DNA of 64,000 nt from Paralithodes platypus (lineage: Eukaryota > Arthropoda > Malacostraca > Decapoda > Lithodidae): contig CM064571.1 in NCBI GenBank assembly GCA_032716605.1, forward strand, positions 14,524,164 to 14,588,163, written 5' to 3'. The notes under the pieces are model-generated. The model made no database searches. It was not told the DNA's origin and saw only the letters and a list, made by a program, of their open reading frames with translations. The translations under genes and the position numbers were made by a program. Shown one piece after another: positions 11,012 to 20,682 of this stretch. The stretch's first letter is position 1, and the number at the start of each line of letters is the position of its first letter.

Positions 11012-11658
11012 TAGACATTTCGTCCCCCACCAATTTAGACACGCTTGTTCGAGGACCACTGTAGGCTAAAGACTACCGAGTCTGCATATAGGCTATGAAG
11101 CTAGGCTATAGGCCTAGACATATGGATAACAAACATGAAGGTGTGCATTCTTTATTGAAAGGCTATTAGGTTTTATCATGGGTGTGTGAAGATACGCGTG
11201 TATGGACTGAATTTCTGAAATTCACTCCAGTTCCCAACCAAATGAAAACGAAAGTTGACGAATATTTGTAAACAAACCCCTTCTCAGGTATACCAACCCT
11301 TCACATTTAGCTTTCATGATATACACAGGCGTACGAACCTCTTCCACGAAGGGGACGCTCAGGTAGCGTTTAATAATACCGCACGAAAAAACGACCCCGC
11401 CGTGAGGGTTGTTCGTGAGCAAACGAAGGGGACATCTAATAATATGGGCCTTAGTATTCCTACATAGATGGAAGCAATTATAATGTTAAATTAACAAGGC
11501 TTAGGCCTACACTGAATAATGATTCTAAATTAGATATATTGAAATATGAAGTCTGTTAGGAGCAAATTGCCTGTTTTTCAAAACAAAAAAGCTGTCTGGT
11601 CCACAGTGTCTTTGAAAAATGCGCTAGTAGTGTCTCAATTGATGGGGGACGAAGTATC
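11012..11658. mobile_element. Candidate inverted-repeat element
   Basis: The left end, about 11014-11043, contains TTTCGTCCCCCACCAATTTA; the right end, about 11627-11656, contains its imperfect reverse complement, CAATTGATGGGGGACGAAGT. About 25 of 30 bases match by eye. The block between shows no transposase. It starts directly after the (ATT)n tail of the LINE. No clear target duplication was found, so it could also be two inverted copies of a short repeat. Confidence 0.4.
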
Positions 11659-12197
11659 TTGGGCCTCGAAATAACCGGGGTTCGAAATGTCCGGTTCCCA
11701 AGGTACTGAGGGATAAGCTTTGAACAACGGACCGAAGTTACCGGACACCTTTGAAACTCCAAAAGTCAAGTTGAGTATTTAACACAGCACGCTATAGGCC
11801 TAGGCCTAGTTCAAGTTTAGAACGAAATCCCGAATAATTTATGGTCTTTTTAACTTTGTATAGGCTACTATACCTTCAATTTAGGTTAGGTTAGGCTACG
11901 CTAACAAATAAAATAAGCGAACAATTAAAAAACTAAAACATACAATCGTGGTCACGTTGTAGTTATTAATTCCAATATAATTTGAAGCCTGTGAAGGAAT
12001 CTCAGAAATATAAATATCAGGTAAATAATCAATGGGTTTAGGCTAGTTCAAACCAATACATCTTCGATATGTAGCCTATAAATGACCGCGCTTGAACTCC
12101 GTTTAGCCTACCATTGGTAGGCTACTTATAACCGAAACGGTCAATATACAGGAGACGCAGCGACGGTAACAATATAGGTAGCAAATTTATAATGGTA

Positions 12198-12443
12198 GTT
12201 TTGGGTTCCTATCATCACGTTTCATTTCTATATACTTTTTATCCCCGGAAAAGAAAAAATACAAAATCTTGAGATTTTTTATGAAAAAAAAAAAAAAAAT
12301 CTAGGCCTAAAGAAAAAAATGCGTAATAGTTTAGCCTAGTAGAAGGCCTTTATTTCTAGTTATTAAAAACATATTTTATGGTGTATTATATGATATATAG
12401 AAGCAATAGAACTGTTAAAATTACCTGGGAAGTGTATATTAAC
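12198..12443 (-). repeat. Dispersed repeat, left inverted copy
   Basis: The reverse complement of this block occurs at 15199-15430. Shared landmarks include TTTTGGGTTCCTATCAT at the outer end, TATCCCCGGAAAA, CTTGAGATTTT, AGAAGGCCTTTATTT and TATATAGAAGCAATAGAACT, with small indels in A runs. Similarity stops at a TTAA (12439-12442), exactly where the other copy has a candidate TTAA-specific insertion. No protein is encoded. Confidence 0.7.
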
Positions 12444-12848
12444 ACCTTAAGAGCGGGTGGAGGAGTATATTTGATGTGCCGCCCAGCAGAGGGTTTTACC
12501 GTAAACGAGCTTGTTTCCATGCATAAACAAGAGCCAGAGCGTAATACAAGTATGCATCCCTACAAGGGCGTAAATCGAGCTTTCCAATGACACCCGAACC
12601 ATCCTTCTACGATCACTGGTTGTCTTGCAACGATCGTGCAATCGAAGGGCAAAATCGGTAAAATACGGTCATTTTCGGATTTTTTTTATTTTAATACCAC
12701 GAATTTTCCGAGTGTTGTTTATAAACAAAATTGGTCATTTGCATCAATATATAGTGTTTGTAATTAATTAGAAATCTCGGGAAAACCTATTTTCCCCATT
12801 AGGCCTATCGATCGATGTTAAGACAGCCCCTCGATAGTGATTTGAAAA

Positions 12849-12908
12849 GACATTAGCCTAACCTAACCTAGTATTATGAGTGGGGGCTGCTGCCCCCACA
12901 CCCTCGCT
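12849..12908 (-). repeat. GC-rich hairpin module, copy 1
   Basis: Contains the dyad TGGGGGCTGCTGCCCCCA followed by ACCCTCGCT, and on its left CCTAACCTAACCTA. The reverse complement is at 15619-15683 and a third variant is at 14999-15066. The three copies share a short GC-rich hairpin next to a TTAGG-like run. Confidence 0.6.
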
Positions 12909-13042
12909 GGCTGGTTGAGTATTAATCCCTTAATAAAAAAATAAAAAATTTGGCCGTCGATTATACGAAGGTGAAAGAAAAGTCGATGAAGTCTATGGTG
13001 TTTACTCTGCAATCTTCAGCTTGATTGTACATTGATAACGGG

Positions 13043-13207
13043 AAAGTACCGTATTGACAACCTTGTTACGAAAATTAAATTTTAGTACCATACTTTTATA
13101 TTAGGTTTTTCAGAGGGTTTAACACATTTTCATATGATCTTTAGAGTTATCGATGACTGAAAGTACCGTATTGACAACCTTGTTACGAAAAAGAAATTTT
13201 AGTACCA
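13043..13207 (+). repeat. 117-bp tandem duplication, second copy split
   Basis: Unit one is 13043-13159. Unit two starts at 13160 with the same AAAGTACCGTATTGACAACC and continues to 13207, where a TIR element interrupts it. The remainder of unit two is at 14547 to about 14611 (TACTTTTTTATTAGGTTTTG, matching 13091 onwards). Unit one therefore preserves the uninterrupted sequence of the insertion site. Confidence 0.8.
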
Positions 13208-14546
13208 GGGGTAAAACACCGATAAAGGTACTCTGGTCTCACCTACCATAATTGCGAACCTCCAACTTCAGGTGGGGTTTATACTTCGTTTTTTTCTTCA
13301 TCGGTTTGTTTACACAAAACAGCTGGAAGCACACACTATCAATTGTCACTTTAAAGGTAAAATATATCATATTTAAGCATTTTCATAGGTCCTACAAGGT
13401 ATTAAGTGAATATATCTGCGAGGCAGAGCAAGATTCGCCGTTTCACGATGCGGACAAGGTCTAAAACTTTCTTAATATTCACAAAACTAGATCACCTGCA
13501 TTCAAAATGGCTACCGGGACAGGACTGAAAACGTTTTGGCTCAGTGTGGTCGAATTCTTGAGGTATGAAAAGCACCCTATGGCAAAACACAGATTTTTAT
13601 AAAAACTTACGCGATTTTTGCGGTCCGTCAATAAATGTACCATTGTTTTGGGTGGCCTGATGCTACCTTTATCGCATAAATCTACCTATTAGGGCCTATA
13701 TGTTATATTCTATATATTTCAAAGTAAGATATGGTCACCATAAGTGTATAAAGTTGAAGCCAAAGCCATTTTCCGAACTACGATGTCTAATGGTAATTTT
13801 TTGTAATTACCTTGCAAATAATGGCTATTAATCGCGAATTGTGTAATAAATATGGGTTACATTTATTTATTGACATGATTTTATGTAGTTTTCGTATATA
13901 ATTGAAGATTAGTGTAATGGATTAAGAACTAAGGAGCCAGTCTTACTCATTCAGTGAAGAAAAACGGCGGATTTTCGGTTTCTCGTCATATTTCAGGCTA
14001 ATATAGAGAATGTAGCTTTAGTATCAGCATTTCCACACATGATTTACAATTATGAATAACTGAACGTTGTGTATGACGAGGAGCTGCTTAAATTGGTGAA
14101 AATATGATAATATTGAGACAATTCTGATGGCCTAACATCGACTTTGGTAAGTATTCGAATTAAGTATATTATTATGTGACCTAGGTACAAAATATGCATA
14201 TAAATGCAAAGCTGAAGGCTTTCCGAATCATATGTAGGGGGTATAAGACAGATATGAATTAAATTACCAATGTTATATAGGTGGTACCAACGTCCGGTAA
14301 CCCAGAACTTTCCACCATCCACCAATAAATTCGCCGTTTTGCGCCACTTTCACGAAGGTTCACCATGTTATTACATGGCTACTGTAAGCCAATTTTAGTA
14401 TTTTAAGTGACTTATGAATAGCTTAGAGTGTGCTCTTTATGAATATACCAATGAAAGTTATATACAGAAAGTTTTTATATGCGTAATGTGCAAATGAAAA
14501 TCGGTACTTCAATTGGCCGACGGTACTTTCATCGGTGTTTTACCCC
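13208..14546. mobile_element. Non-autonomous TIR element with in-window empty site
   Basis: The ends are inverted repeats of 24 bp: the left begins GGGGTAAAACACCGATAAAG and the right end, reversed, begins GGGGTAAAACACCGATGAAA (22 of 24 match). Flanking DNA on both sides is one copy of a 117-bp tandem duplication whose partner reads straight through, giving a natural empty site (TAGTACCATACTTT). The target duplication is very short and not resolved, at most CA/A. No transposase is visible in 1,339 bp. The superfamily is unknown. Confidence 0.8.
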
Positions 14547-14611
14547 ATACTTTTTTATTAGGTTTTGCCGAGGTTTAAACAAAAAAAAATCTTTTTTGAT
14601 CTTTAGAGCAT

Positions 14612-14926
14612 AGGCTATAGATTCAATATTTATCTTCAAATATATCAACAAAATTTGTGGTATTAAAATAACATTAAACCTCATGTTCTTACATTATTAC
14701 GTGTGAAACGAGTGAGAGAGGGTGGAGTACAAAGGAGTACAGCTCAGTAGCTCCACGGCCACCGTGGTGAGCGGTCATGAGGTAACCTACGCTCCTCCCA
14801 CTGCTCCGCTCTCTCTCAGAGCACATTACGTGCTCAAAATTGCACTCAACAATAGCCGAGGCCCCGCCACATAGGCTAGGCCATATTTATTTAACTCTAC
14901 AATAGCCGGGTGCCGCCAGTTAAGGG
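14612..14926. other. Non-coding stretch, no gene seen
   Basis: A GC-richer block at about 14705-14880 contains partly inverted GAGAGAGGGTGGAG / CTCCGCTCTCTC words. Nothing else is recognised. Confidence 0.4.
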
Positions 14927-14930
14927 TTAA

Positions 14931-15198
14931 ACCAAATACAAAACTTTGAATAGGCCTAATGAGGTAAGAGATATGTTCTTTATCACTTCAACCCAAGACC
15001 AGCGGGGGTCTGGGGGCAGCAGCCCCCAGGATGCCCAGGTTAGCTTAGCTTAGGTTAGGTTAATGACCAGCTATGTAAATACAGTAGTGTAGGCCTATTT
15101 TTGGTTTAGGCCTAGTCTGTGCTCAAAAATCCATTTTCTTAGGATTCTCTCCCCCTCCAAGGCTCCACCCTCCCACTGCTCTTAGTTTTGTATTTGGT
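14931..15198. mobile_element. Candidate TTAA-flanked MITE
   Basis: Flanked by TTAA at 14927-14930 and 15199-15202, with a 15-bp inverted terminal repeat ACCAAATACAAAACT at both ends. The related inverted repeat copy at 12198-12443 loses similarity exactly at its TTAA, so this block looks like an insertion into that repeat family. Internally it carries the third GC-rich hairpin module. The ends do not begin with CCC as in typical piggyBac elements, so the superfamily call is tentative. Confidence 0.6.
14999..15066 (+). repeat. GC-rich hairpin module, copy 2
   Basis: Reads AGCGGGGGTCTGGGGGCAGC then AGCCCCCAGG, followed by TTAGCTTAGCTTAGGTTAGG. It is a variant of the modules at 12849-12908 and 15619-15683. 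Confidence 0.55.
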
Positions 15199-15430
15199 TT
15201 AATATACACTTCTCAGGTAATTTTAAGTTCTATTGCTTCTATATATCATATTATACACCATAGAATAAGTTTTTAGGCTAATAACTAGAAAAAAAAGGCC
15301 TTCTACTAAACAATTAGCCTACCAAAAAATGAAAATCTCAAGATTTTTTTTTTCCGGGGATAAAAAGTAGGCCTACTGTATAGGCCCTAAGCCTATAGAA
15401 ATGAAGCATATGATGATAGGAACCCAAAAC
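15199..15430 (+). repeat. Dispersed repeat, right inverted copy
   Basis: Reverse-complement partner of 12198-12443. It is bounded on its inner side by TTAA and the candidate MITE at 14931-15198, and on its outer side by AGGAACCCAAAAC. Confidence 0.7.
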
Positions 15431-16781
15431 GATAATCTTCAAGGACACATCCGCCTTATTAGAAACAATTTATTAGGGAAAATAGGGACCAATAGACTCG
15501 CCATATTTTTCTCATTTATAGCCTAAGCCTAGTCCGCATGGAGGAATTTAGTTATCGACACTTGAAAAAACCCGATTTCACAGAAAAATACACCAAAAAT
15601 CTGTCAAAGATGTCAAATAGCGGGGGTGTGGGGGCGGCAGCCCCCACCCATAATACTAGGATAGGTTAGGTTAGGCTAATGTCCTTTCAAAGGGGTATAG
15701 GCTAGTAAACACTAGGATAGCCTATAGGCCTAGGCAGAGGTAAGAAGAGTCCTGCTGTAGTCTCCTTGAATGCTAGCCTACCTTAATTATTTCTCAATAT
15801 TTGAAGGCTAGCTTAGGCTATATTATAGAATAAGGATGTTGCAAAGATCATATTAAAATGTGTTTCAACCTCCGGATACATTTTATGTGCACTAGGCTAT
15901 ATATAGCCTATAGGCCTAGCCTAAAGTAGGCTACTGTAAAAACAAAAAAATACCTAGGCCTATAGGGTAACTCTTCCTATTGACGGCAATGAAACTCTTA
16001 TTAAGCCCCCTAGTGTTAAAATAAATGCGGATTTCAATAATTCATGGGGGGGTGAGGCACTCAACCCATCCTGTATCCAAAGGCAAAACAAATGGTAGGC
16101 CTAGGCTCTATAGCCTAGGCTAGGCCTATTTACTCTGAAAATGACTTACATCTGATAGTGTTTTAAGATCGTTGGATAATGGGAGAAATAGCATTTTCCG
16201 GGGATTGTGGCTAATATCAACTACTGTATAATGATGAAAACTACCTAAAAAAACAAAAAGAAAAACCATGGGATAATTAGTGGTAGCCTAGTTTCGGTTA
16301 TATTTTTCCTATCATTATTCAATACATTATAGGCCTATGCCGAATCACAAAGTAGGCCTACACACAATTAAAAACTTACGTGCAATCCATATCCAGCTGA
16401 AACAAGATACTATACAGGGCCTATAGCTCGCGACACCCATCCACACTCGTCTGACTGCAGCTGAGGAAGGAATGAGTAATGACGAATAAAACGGGCAGCC
16501 TGGCAGGAGTCACAAGCTCGCGTCGCGGCGTCAGTTACAACTTCCACATGTCGCTGATAACCCCGACTTGTTATAGCATTTATTTTAACCATTATACTAC
16601 TCTTACTATGTTATATGTTGATGCCTCCGTTATTACATTATATGTTTGACACGTAGAACATTGTTAGTTACGATAGTGACCCTGAAAATTACTATAAATG
16701 GTATACTTGCACATTGACCGGCAACTCCTCAATATCCCATGATTCCTGTGTAGCTCCGTATTGTTCCTGTTCGATTTTGGA
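15431..16781. other. Non-coding stretch, no gene seen
   Basis: AT-rich, with many TAGGCCTA words and no coding signal. It includes the third GC-rich module at 15619-15683 (GCGGGGGTGTGGGGGCGGCA followed by GCCCCCACCC and a TAGGTTAGGTTAGG run). The 60-codon minus-strand ORF at 16410-16592 has no family features. Confidence 0.5.
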
Positions 16782-16965
16782 GACCGCAGCCGCTATGCCT
16801 TGACATTCGCGCCGAATCTCGGAATCAGGAATCACGATTTTATTTCGATATACTTTTACATCGTACTAACTAACCAAACCTAACTTAATGCATCAAGAGT
16901 ATGTCAAAATACATCGAAATAGAATCGTAATTAGGCGCGAATGTAAAGGCATAGCGGCTGCGGTC
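16782..16965. repeat. Imperfect hairpin repeat of about 184 bp
   Basis: The left arm begins GACCGCAGCCGCTATGCCTT (16782) and includes ACATTCGCGCC and CGATTTTATTTCGATATACT. The right arm (16902-16965) is its reverse complement with a few changes and ends AAGGCATAGCGGCTGCGGTC. A short loop of unrelated sequence separates the arms. The layout fits a small foldback element, but no target duplication was identified. Confidence 0.65.
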
Positions 16966-17617
16966 ATGTGCTCCCTTTGTTTCGTAACATGTTATTGTAC
17001 GGTCCAATACCAATATTCATGGTTATTTTTGTATTACTGCTTGCAAATTGCCATTACCACGCTGTAAAATGTAATTTGGTGATATACATTTATGTATACC
17101 GTTTAACAATATTCAAAAGATAGGCTATAGGCTATTGGTGGGTTCACACATTCACGTATATTGCTCCCGTCCGGCGTATCGCCAATTTATGTAAAGACGC
17201 GAGTAGTTTCCGCCGTTGAACGCCTGTTCTTCCACGTCTATTGCACTTACCGACAGACGTAGCGTAACGGGGCCAGTGTTACGTCAGACGTAATGGAGTC
17301 GTATTGAACTACGTACGTGTTTGCGACGTGCGTAAGCATAGCCCCGTTCGACCTCATGGGCTGCACGATTTGCGGGAACACAGGCCACGCCCATGCCACG
17401 CCCCCTCAAGACCGGCGTAGATGAGGCCGCATGTCTTGGGATTTGTTAGGTCGTACCTGGACCGGTTCTGGCCAATCGTAGGCACACCCCGTCTGACCAA
17501 ACACAGACAAAGACAGTCTTTGTCAACCACGTAGGTCTGGGTTGGAATCTGGGAACTACAAAAGGGCAGGAATGGCCACACCATTCCCATTCCCAGTCCT
17601 TCATCGGCACCATGAAC

Positions 17618-17676
17618 AACATCGAGGAATTCATCCTGGAGGAGTAACATCGAGGAATTCATCCTGGAGGAGTAAC
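17618..17676 (+). repeat. 28-bp tandem duplication
   Basis: The unit beginning AACATCGAGGAATTCATCCT occurs at 17618 and again at 17646 with no differences seen. It lies inside the TIR element. Confidence 0.85.
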
Positions 17677-17884
17677 CCGCTGAGTGCCAGCCAATTTTGA
17701 CGGTGTGCTTCTGCCAGTGCCATTTTTTTTTTTTTTTGGCTAAATCTATTAAGTTGGGAGAGAAATGGTAAAAAAAAACACTCCCCTCGCCAGAAATCAG
17801 GTCCCCGATGGTCCCGAAAGTAGCTGAAAAGACACTATAGACTACAGAGACTTTTATGGTATCGGAATGTATGGGTGGCAGGGT

Positions 17885-18410
17885 GGTTTTGGGGTTGGTT
17901 GGGGGAAGGTAGAAGGGTAATTGACTTGTGTTACACATATGAAGCCGATTGGTGAGGTAGTTTCGCCACCACGGATTTTCCTTTTTTTCCTTTCCTTCGT
18001 ACGGATACGCTAGAAGTGGGTGGTGGGAGGAGGTTGGGGGTGTGGTGGGGGGAAGGCAGAAGGGTAAGAGACTTGTCACAAATATGGAACCGATTGGTGC
18101 AGTCGTTTCGCCGCCACAGATTTCGTACGGATACGCTAGAAGTGGGTGGTGGGAGGAGGTTGGGGGTGTGATGGGGGGAAGGCAGAAGGGTAAGAGACTT
18201 GTCACACAAATATGGAACCGATTGGTGCAGTCGTTTCGCCGCCACAGATTTTCCTTTTTTTTCCTTCTGACGGGACCGACAGTCAGCGAGTGGGTCGGAG
18301 GAGGTATTTGGGATTTTTGTGGTGGGTAGCCTAAAGGGTAAGGTACATGTGGTAAAAATATGAAAGCCATAGGTGCAGTCGTTTCGCTGCTACGATTTGT
18401 TTTCGGCAGG
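17885..18410 (+). repeat. Minisatellite, four units of about 126-147 bp
   Basis: Four copies of a unit share a GGGTAA...TTGT stretch, then CCGATTGGTGCAGTCGTTTC, then a GC-rich GGTGGGAGGAGGTTGGGGGT block. The two central copies (17998 and 18124 onwards) are almost identical with period 126; the outer copies have diverged. The array lies inside the 17136-18979 TIR element. Confidence 0.8.
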
Positions 18411-18979
18411 GTGCAGAGGGTGGCAGGGTTGGCTTGTTGGTTGCTGCTCCGGTGTGGTGAGGTGTGACTGGAGGGTCCCTCGCTGGTCCCGTTGTCCCCT
18501 CGTACAACGATGCCGCGTCTTCCCGCCAACCCGCAGTGCGGCGGTTCTGCCAGATGCGGCCTAACTAACGTATACTTCCACGTTCGACTGGAACTTTCTA
18601 CGATTTGACGAGAGCAGCTCTTGTCTCACGTGGTCGCTGCTACGTCCGACGAGGATGCTCTGGTCAGACGACCGTGGTGGCCTGGTCGGTCGTAAGTTTC
18701 CCCGTCTTTTGACATACGTGAGGGCGAGCCACGTTCCTGATTCGACTCGAATCAGCAACCGCGCGGCCTTGGCCGCACCCACAACATTCCCGACCCACGT
18801 GGGCTACTCGTTTCTACTCGCGCCATGCGAGAGTACCCCCCGACTGGCCGTAATTTCATTAAAGTTTTGCGTATTATGCCATTACGTTTTACGTAATCGG
18901 TTGCCAACTACCAATATACCTTCGTTTACAACAGACGGGAGCTGACGGGAGCAATATACGTGAATGTGTGAACCCACCA

Positions 18980-19320
18980 TATGTCTCCTAGTAGAAAATA
19001 GACCGTTCTCAAATGGATATTTTCCAAACTAATGTCACTGGAAACTATAGTCTTGTGGCCTATAGCCTACTATTAGTGATCATTTTTAGCTGCTTCGTAT
19101 GCATGGTAAGCTCATTCAGGATCAGAACGAGATCCCGCTTACGTTAGCAACTTGAAATGTTAGTCATAACGTTACGGCTATGCTGTACATTTTCTCTCTC
19201 TCTCTTTCATATATATATATATATATATATACTGGTTTTATTGAATGTTTTATAGGTGTAACTTAGTATATAGGTTAATTATGCATAATATGCTTACATC
19301 GGTCGTGATGACATAGGCCT
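18980..19320. other. Non-coding stretch with TC/AT microsatellite
   Basis: Separates two DNA transposons. It contains a (TC)n(AT)n microsatellite at about 19193-19231 and no coding signal. Confidence 0.5.
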
Positions 19321-19342
19321 GGGGAGAGCGGTGATGGTTCGG

Positions 19343-20677
19343 ACACTTTTTTTGTGTTTTAAATATTTATAGAAATTCAGGTTTAATTAAGCAGTAGTAT
19401 AATCTAGTTGATGTTAAAATGTTGCTTCGTTATTTGGTTCTTTAGCCTAATTATATCAAACTCTTAGCTCTTTTCAGGTTTGAGCTATAGTTCCCGAAAC
19501 ACAAGTTTCTAAATCGACCGAACCATCTCTGCCAGTGACCACTGGTTCGGCCAGAAGGATGGGATGGTACGGCCACGTGTATTAATTGGCATAATCTTAA
19601 AATTATGTGAGTTGGATTGGCTAAAATCAAGAATTTATCAATTAAAAGAAATGTTTTATTGTGTTAAAGTACAAAATTAACTTCATAATTCAAATTAACC
19701 TCTGCATATTTGGTAAATAAAATAATATTTTAAAACTGAATTAAGCTTCACCAGAATGATGTATAATTTAGTTAGCCTGTTACTGTCTGCTTTAAAATAA
19801 TGCATAATTGGCCTTATATCTCTCTCTCTCACACACATGCACAACATTTGACTCCAACATCCAAAACTGTATCTTCATAATTGTTCCAAAACATATACAG
19901 TATACTTTACACAAATAAAATTAATCAACATTATGGATAAATTTACGCTCTGCATAAAGTTAGGCATGTAGCTCTGTCATACACACATTCACTCGATCTT
20001 TATAATTATCTCATACACCAGTTCTCTCACATATTCACTCCAATCTGTAGGCTACTGTAGTCTACTTTCGTTCTCTCTCAAACATCTGTAATAAATCATA
20101 ATAGGCATGTGTAATATTTTGATAGTTTGATAGTTTAATAGTTTGAAGTTTATTTGACTCCCTCGAAGTTATGCATATATAATTACTATATTGCTTCATA
20201 CATTGTTTCGTGGTCTCGATACTCTGGACTATCATTTAATTATTGTCACTTTGGCTGATAATGTTTGCTTCATAATACAATATACCATAATTCGTACCGA
20301 AACTCAATATGCTTTGTAGTATCATGATTCGAGACTTTAGTACAATGATTCATCTGTTTCAATAGTTCATATGCTTTGATCTCTAAGTTTCATACCTTAA
20401 TCATAATTGTTTTATAGAGAACAATATTATTACTAGTCAGTTAAATTGTAGCAGTCGAAGGAATAACATTAAACCACCACTACTGCTGTATCCCTATTCC
20501 TTCAACCAAATACTACAGCATGTAATTTATCAATAAATAAAATAATAGATACATTTACATCTATTGCCCCCCTATACTATAGGTAAAGCGGGATGGTTGT
20601 CGAACCATCACCACCCTCAACTGGCCGAACCATCGCGTTTTTAAATAGTTAATTGTTGGGTACTCTCAACTTTCACA
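19343..20677. other. Left interior of transposon E, non-coding
   Basis: AT-rich, without coding signal. Subterminal motif clusters lie at its two ends (19518-19572 and 20592-20634). The target-site copy CAAGA of LTR element A is at 20678-20682. Confidence 0.5.
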
Positions 20678-20682
20678 CAAGA

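Larger units (their letters stand above)
11659..13042. other. Non-coding stretch, no gene seen
   Basis: AT-rich DNA with many TAGGCCTA-type words and a TTAGG-like run at about 11880-11895. It includes one arm of an inverted repeat (12198-12443) and one copy of a GC-rich hairpin module (12849-12908), listed separately. The 60-70 codon ORFs overlap on both strands without family motifs. Confidence 0.5.
17136..18979. mobile_element. 1.84-kb TIR DNA element with TAT target duplication
   Basis: The termini are inverted: TGGTGGGTTCACACATTCAC at the left and the same on the opposite strand at the right, continuing through GTATATTGCTCCCGTC, about 36 bp in all. TAT flanks both ends (17133-17135 and 18980-18982). 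A three-base duplication and a GGGTTCACAC-type terminus recall PIF/Harbinger elements, although their usual duplication is TWA, so this is inference. The interior has no transposase; a 391-codon minus-strand ORF here is an artefact of a GC-rich minisatellite. Confidence 0.8.

Noticed and set aside
11880..11896. TTAGG telomere-like repeats
   Set aside because: Only two or three degenerate units, also seen near 15050 and 15661; too short for telomeric DNA.
12198..15683. One large hairpin joining all inverted pairs in 12.2-15.7 kb
   Set aside because: The order of the pairs is not nested (the outer and inner pairs do not mirror), so they are separate inverted repeats.
17354..18529. 391-codon minus-strand ORF
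   Set aside because: It lies across a GC-rich minisatellite and contains its repeats in all frames; no transposase or other family motif. Open because of composition and periodicity.
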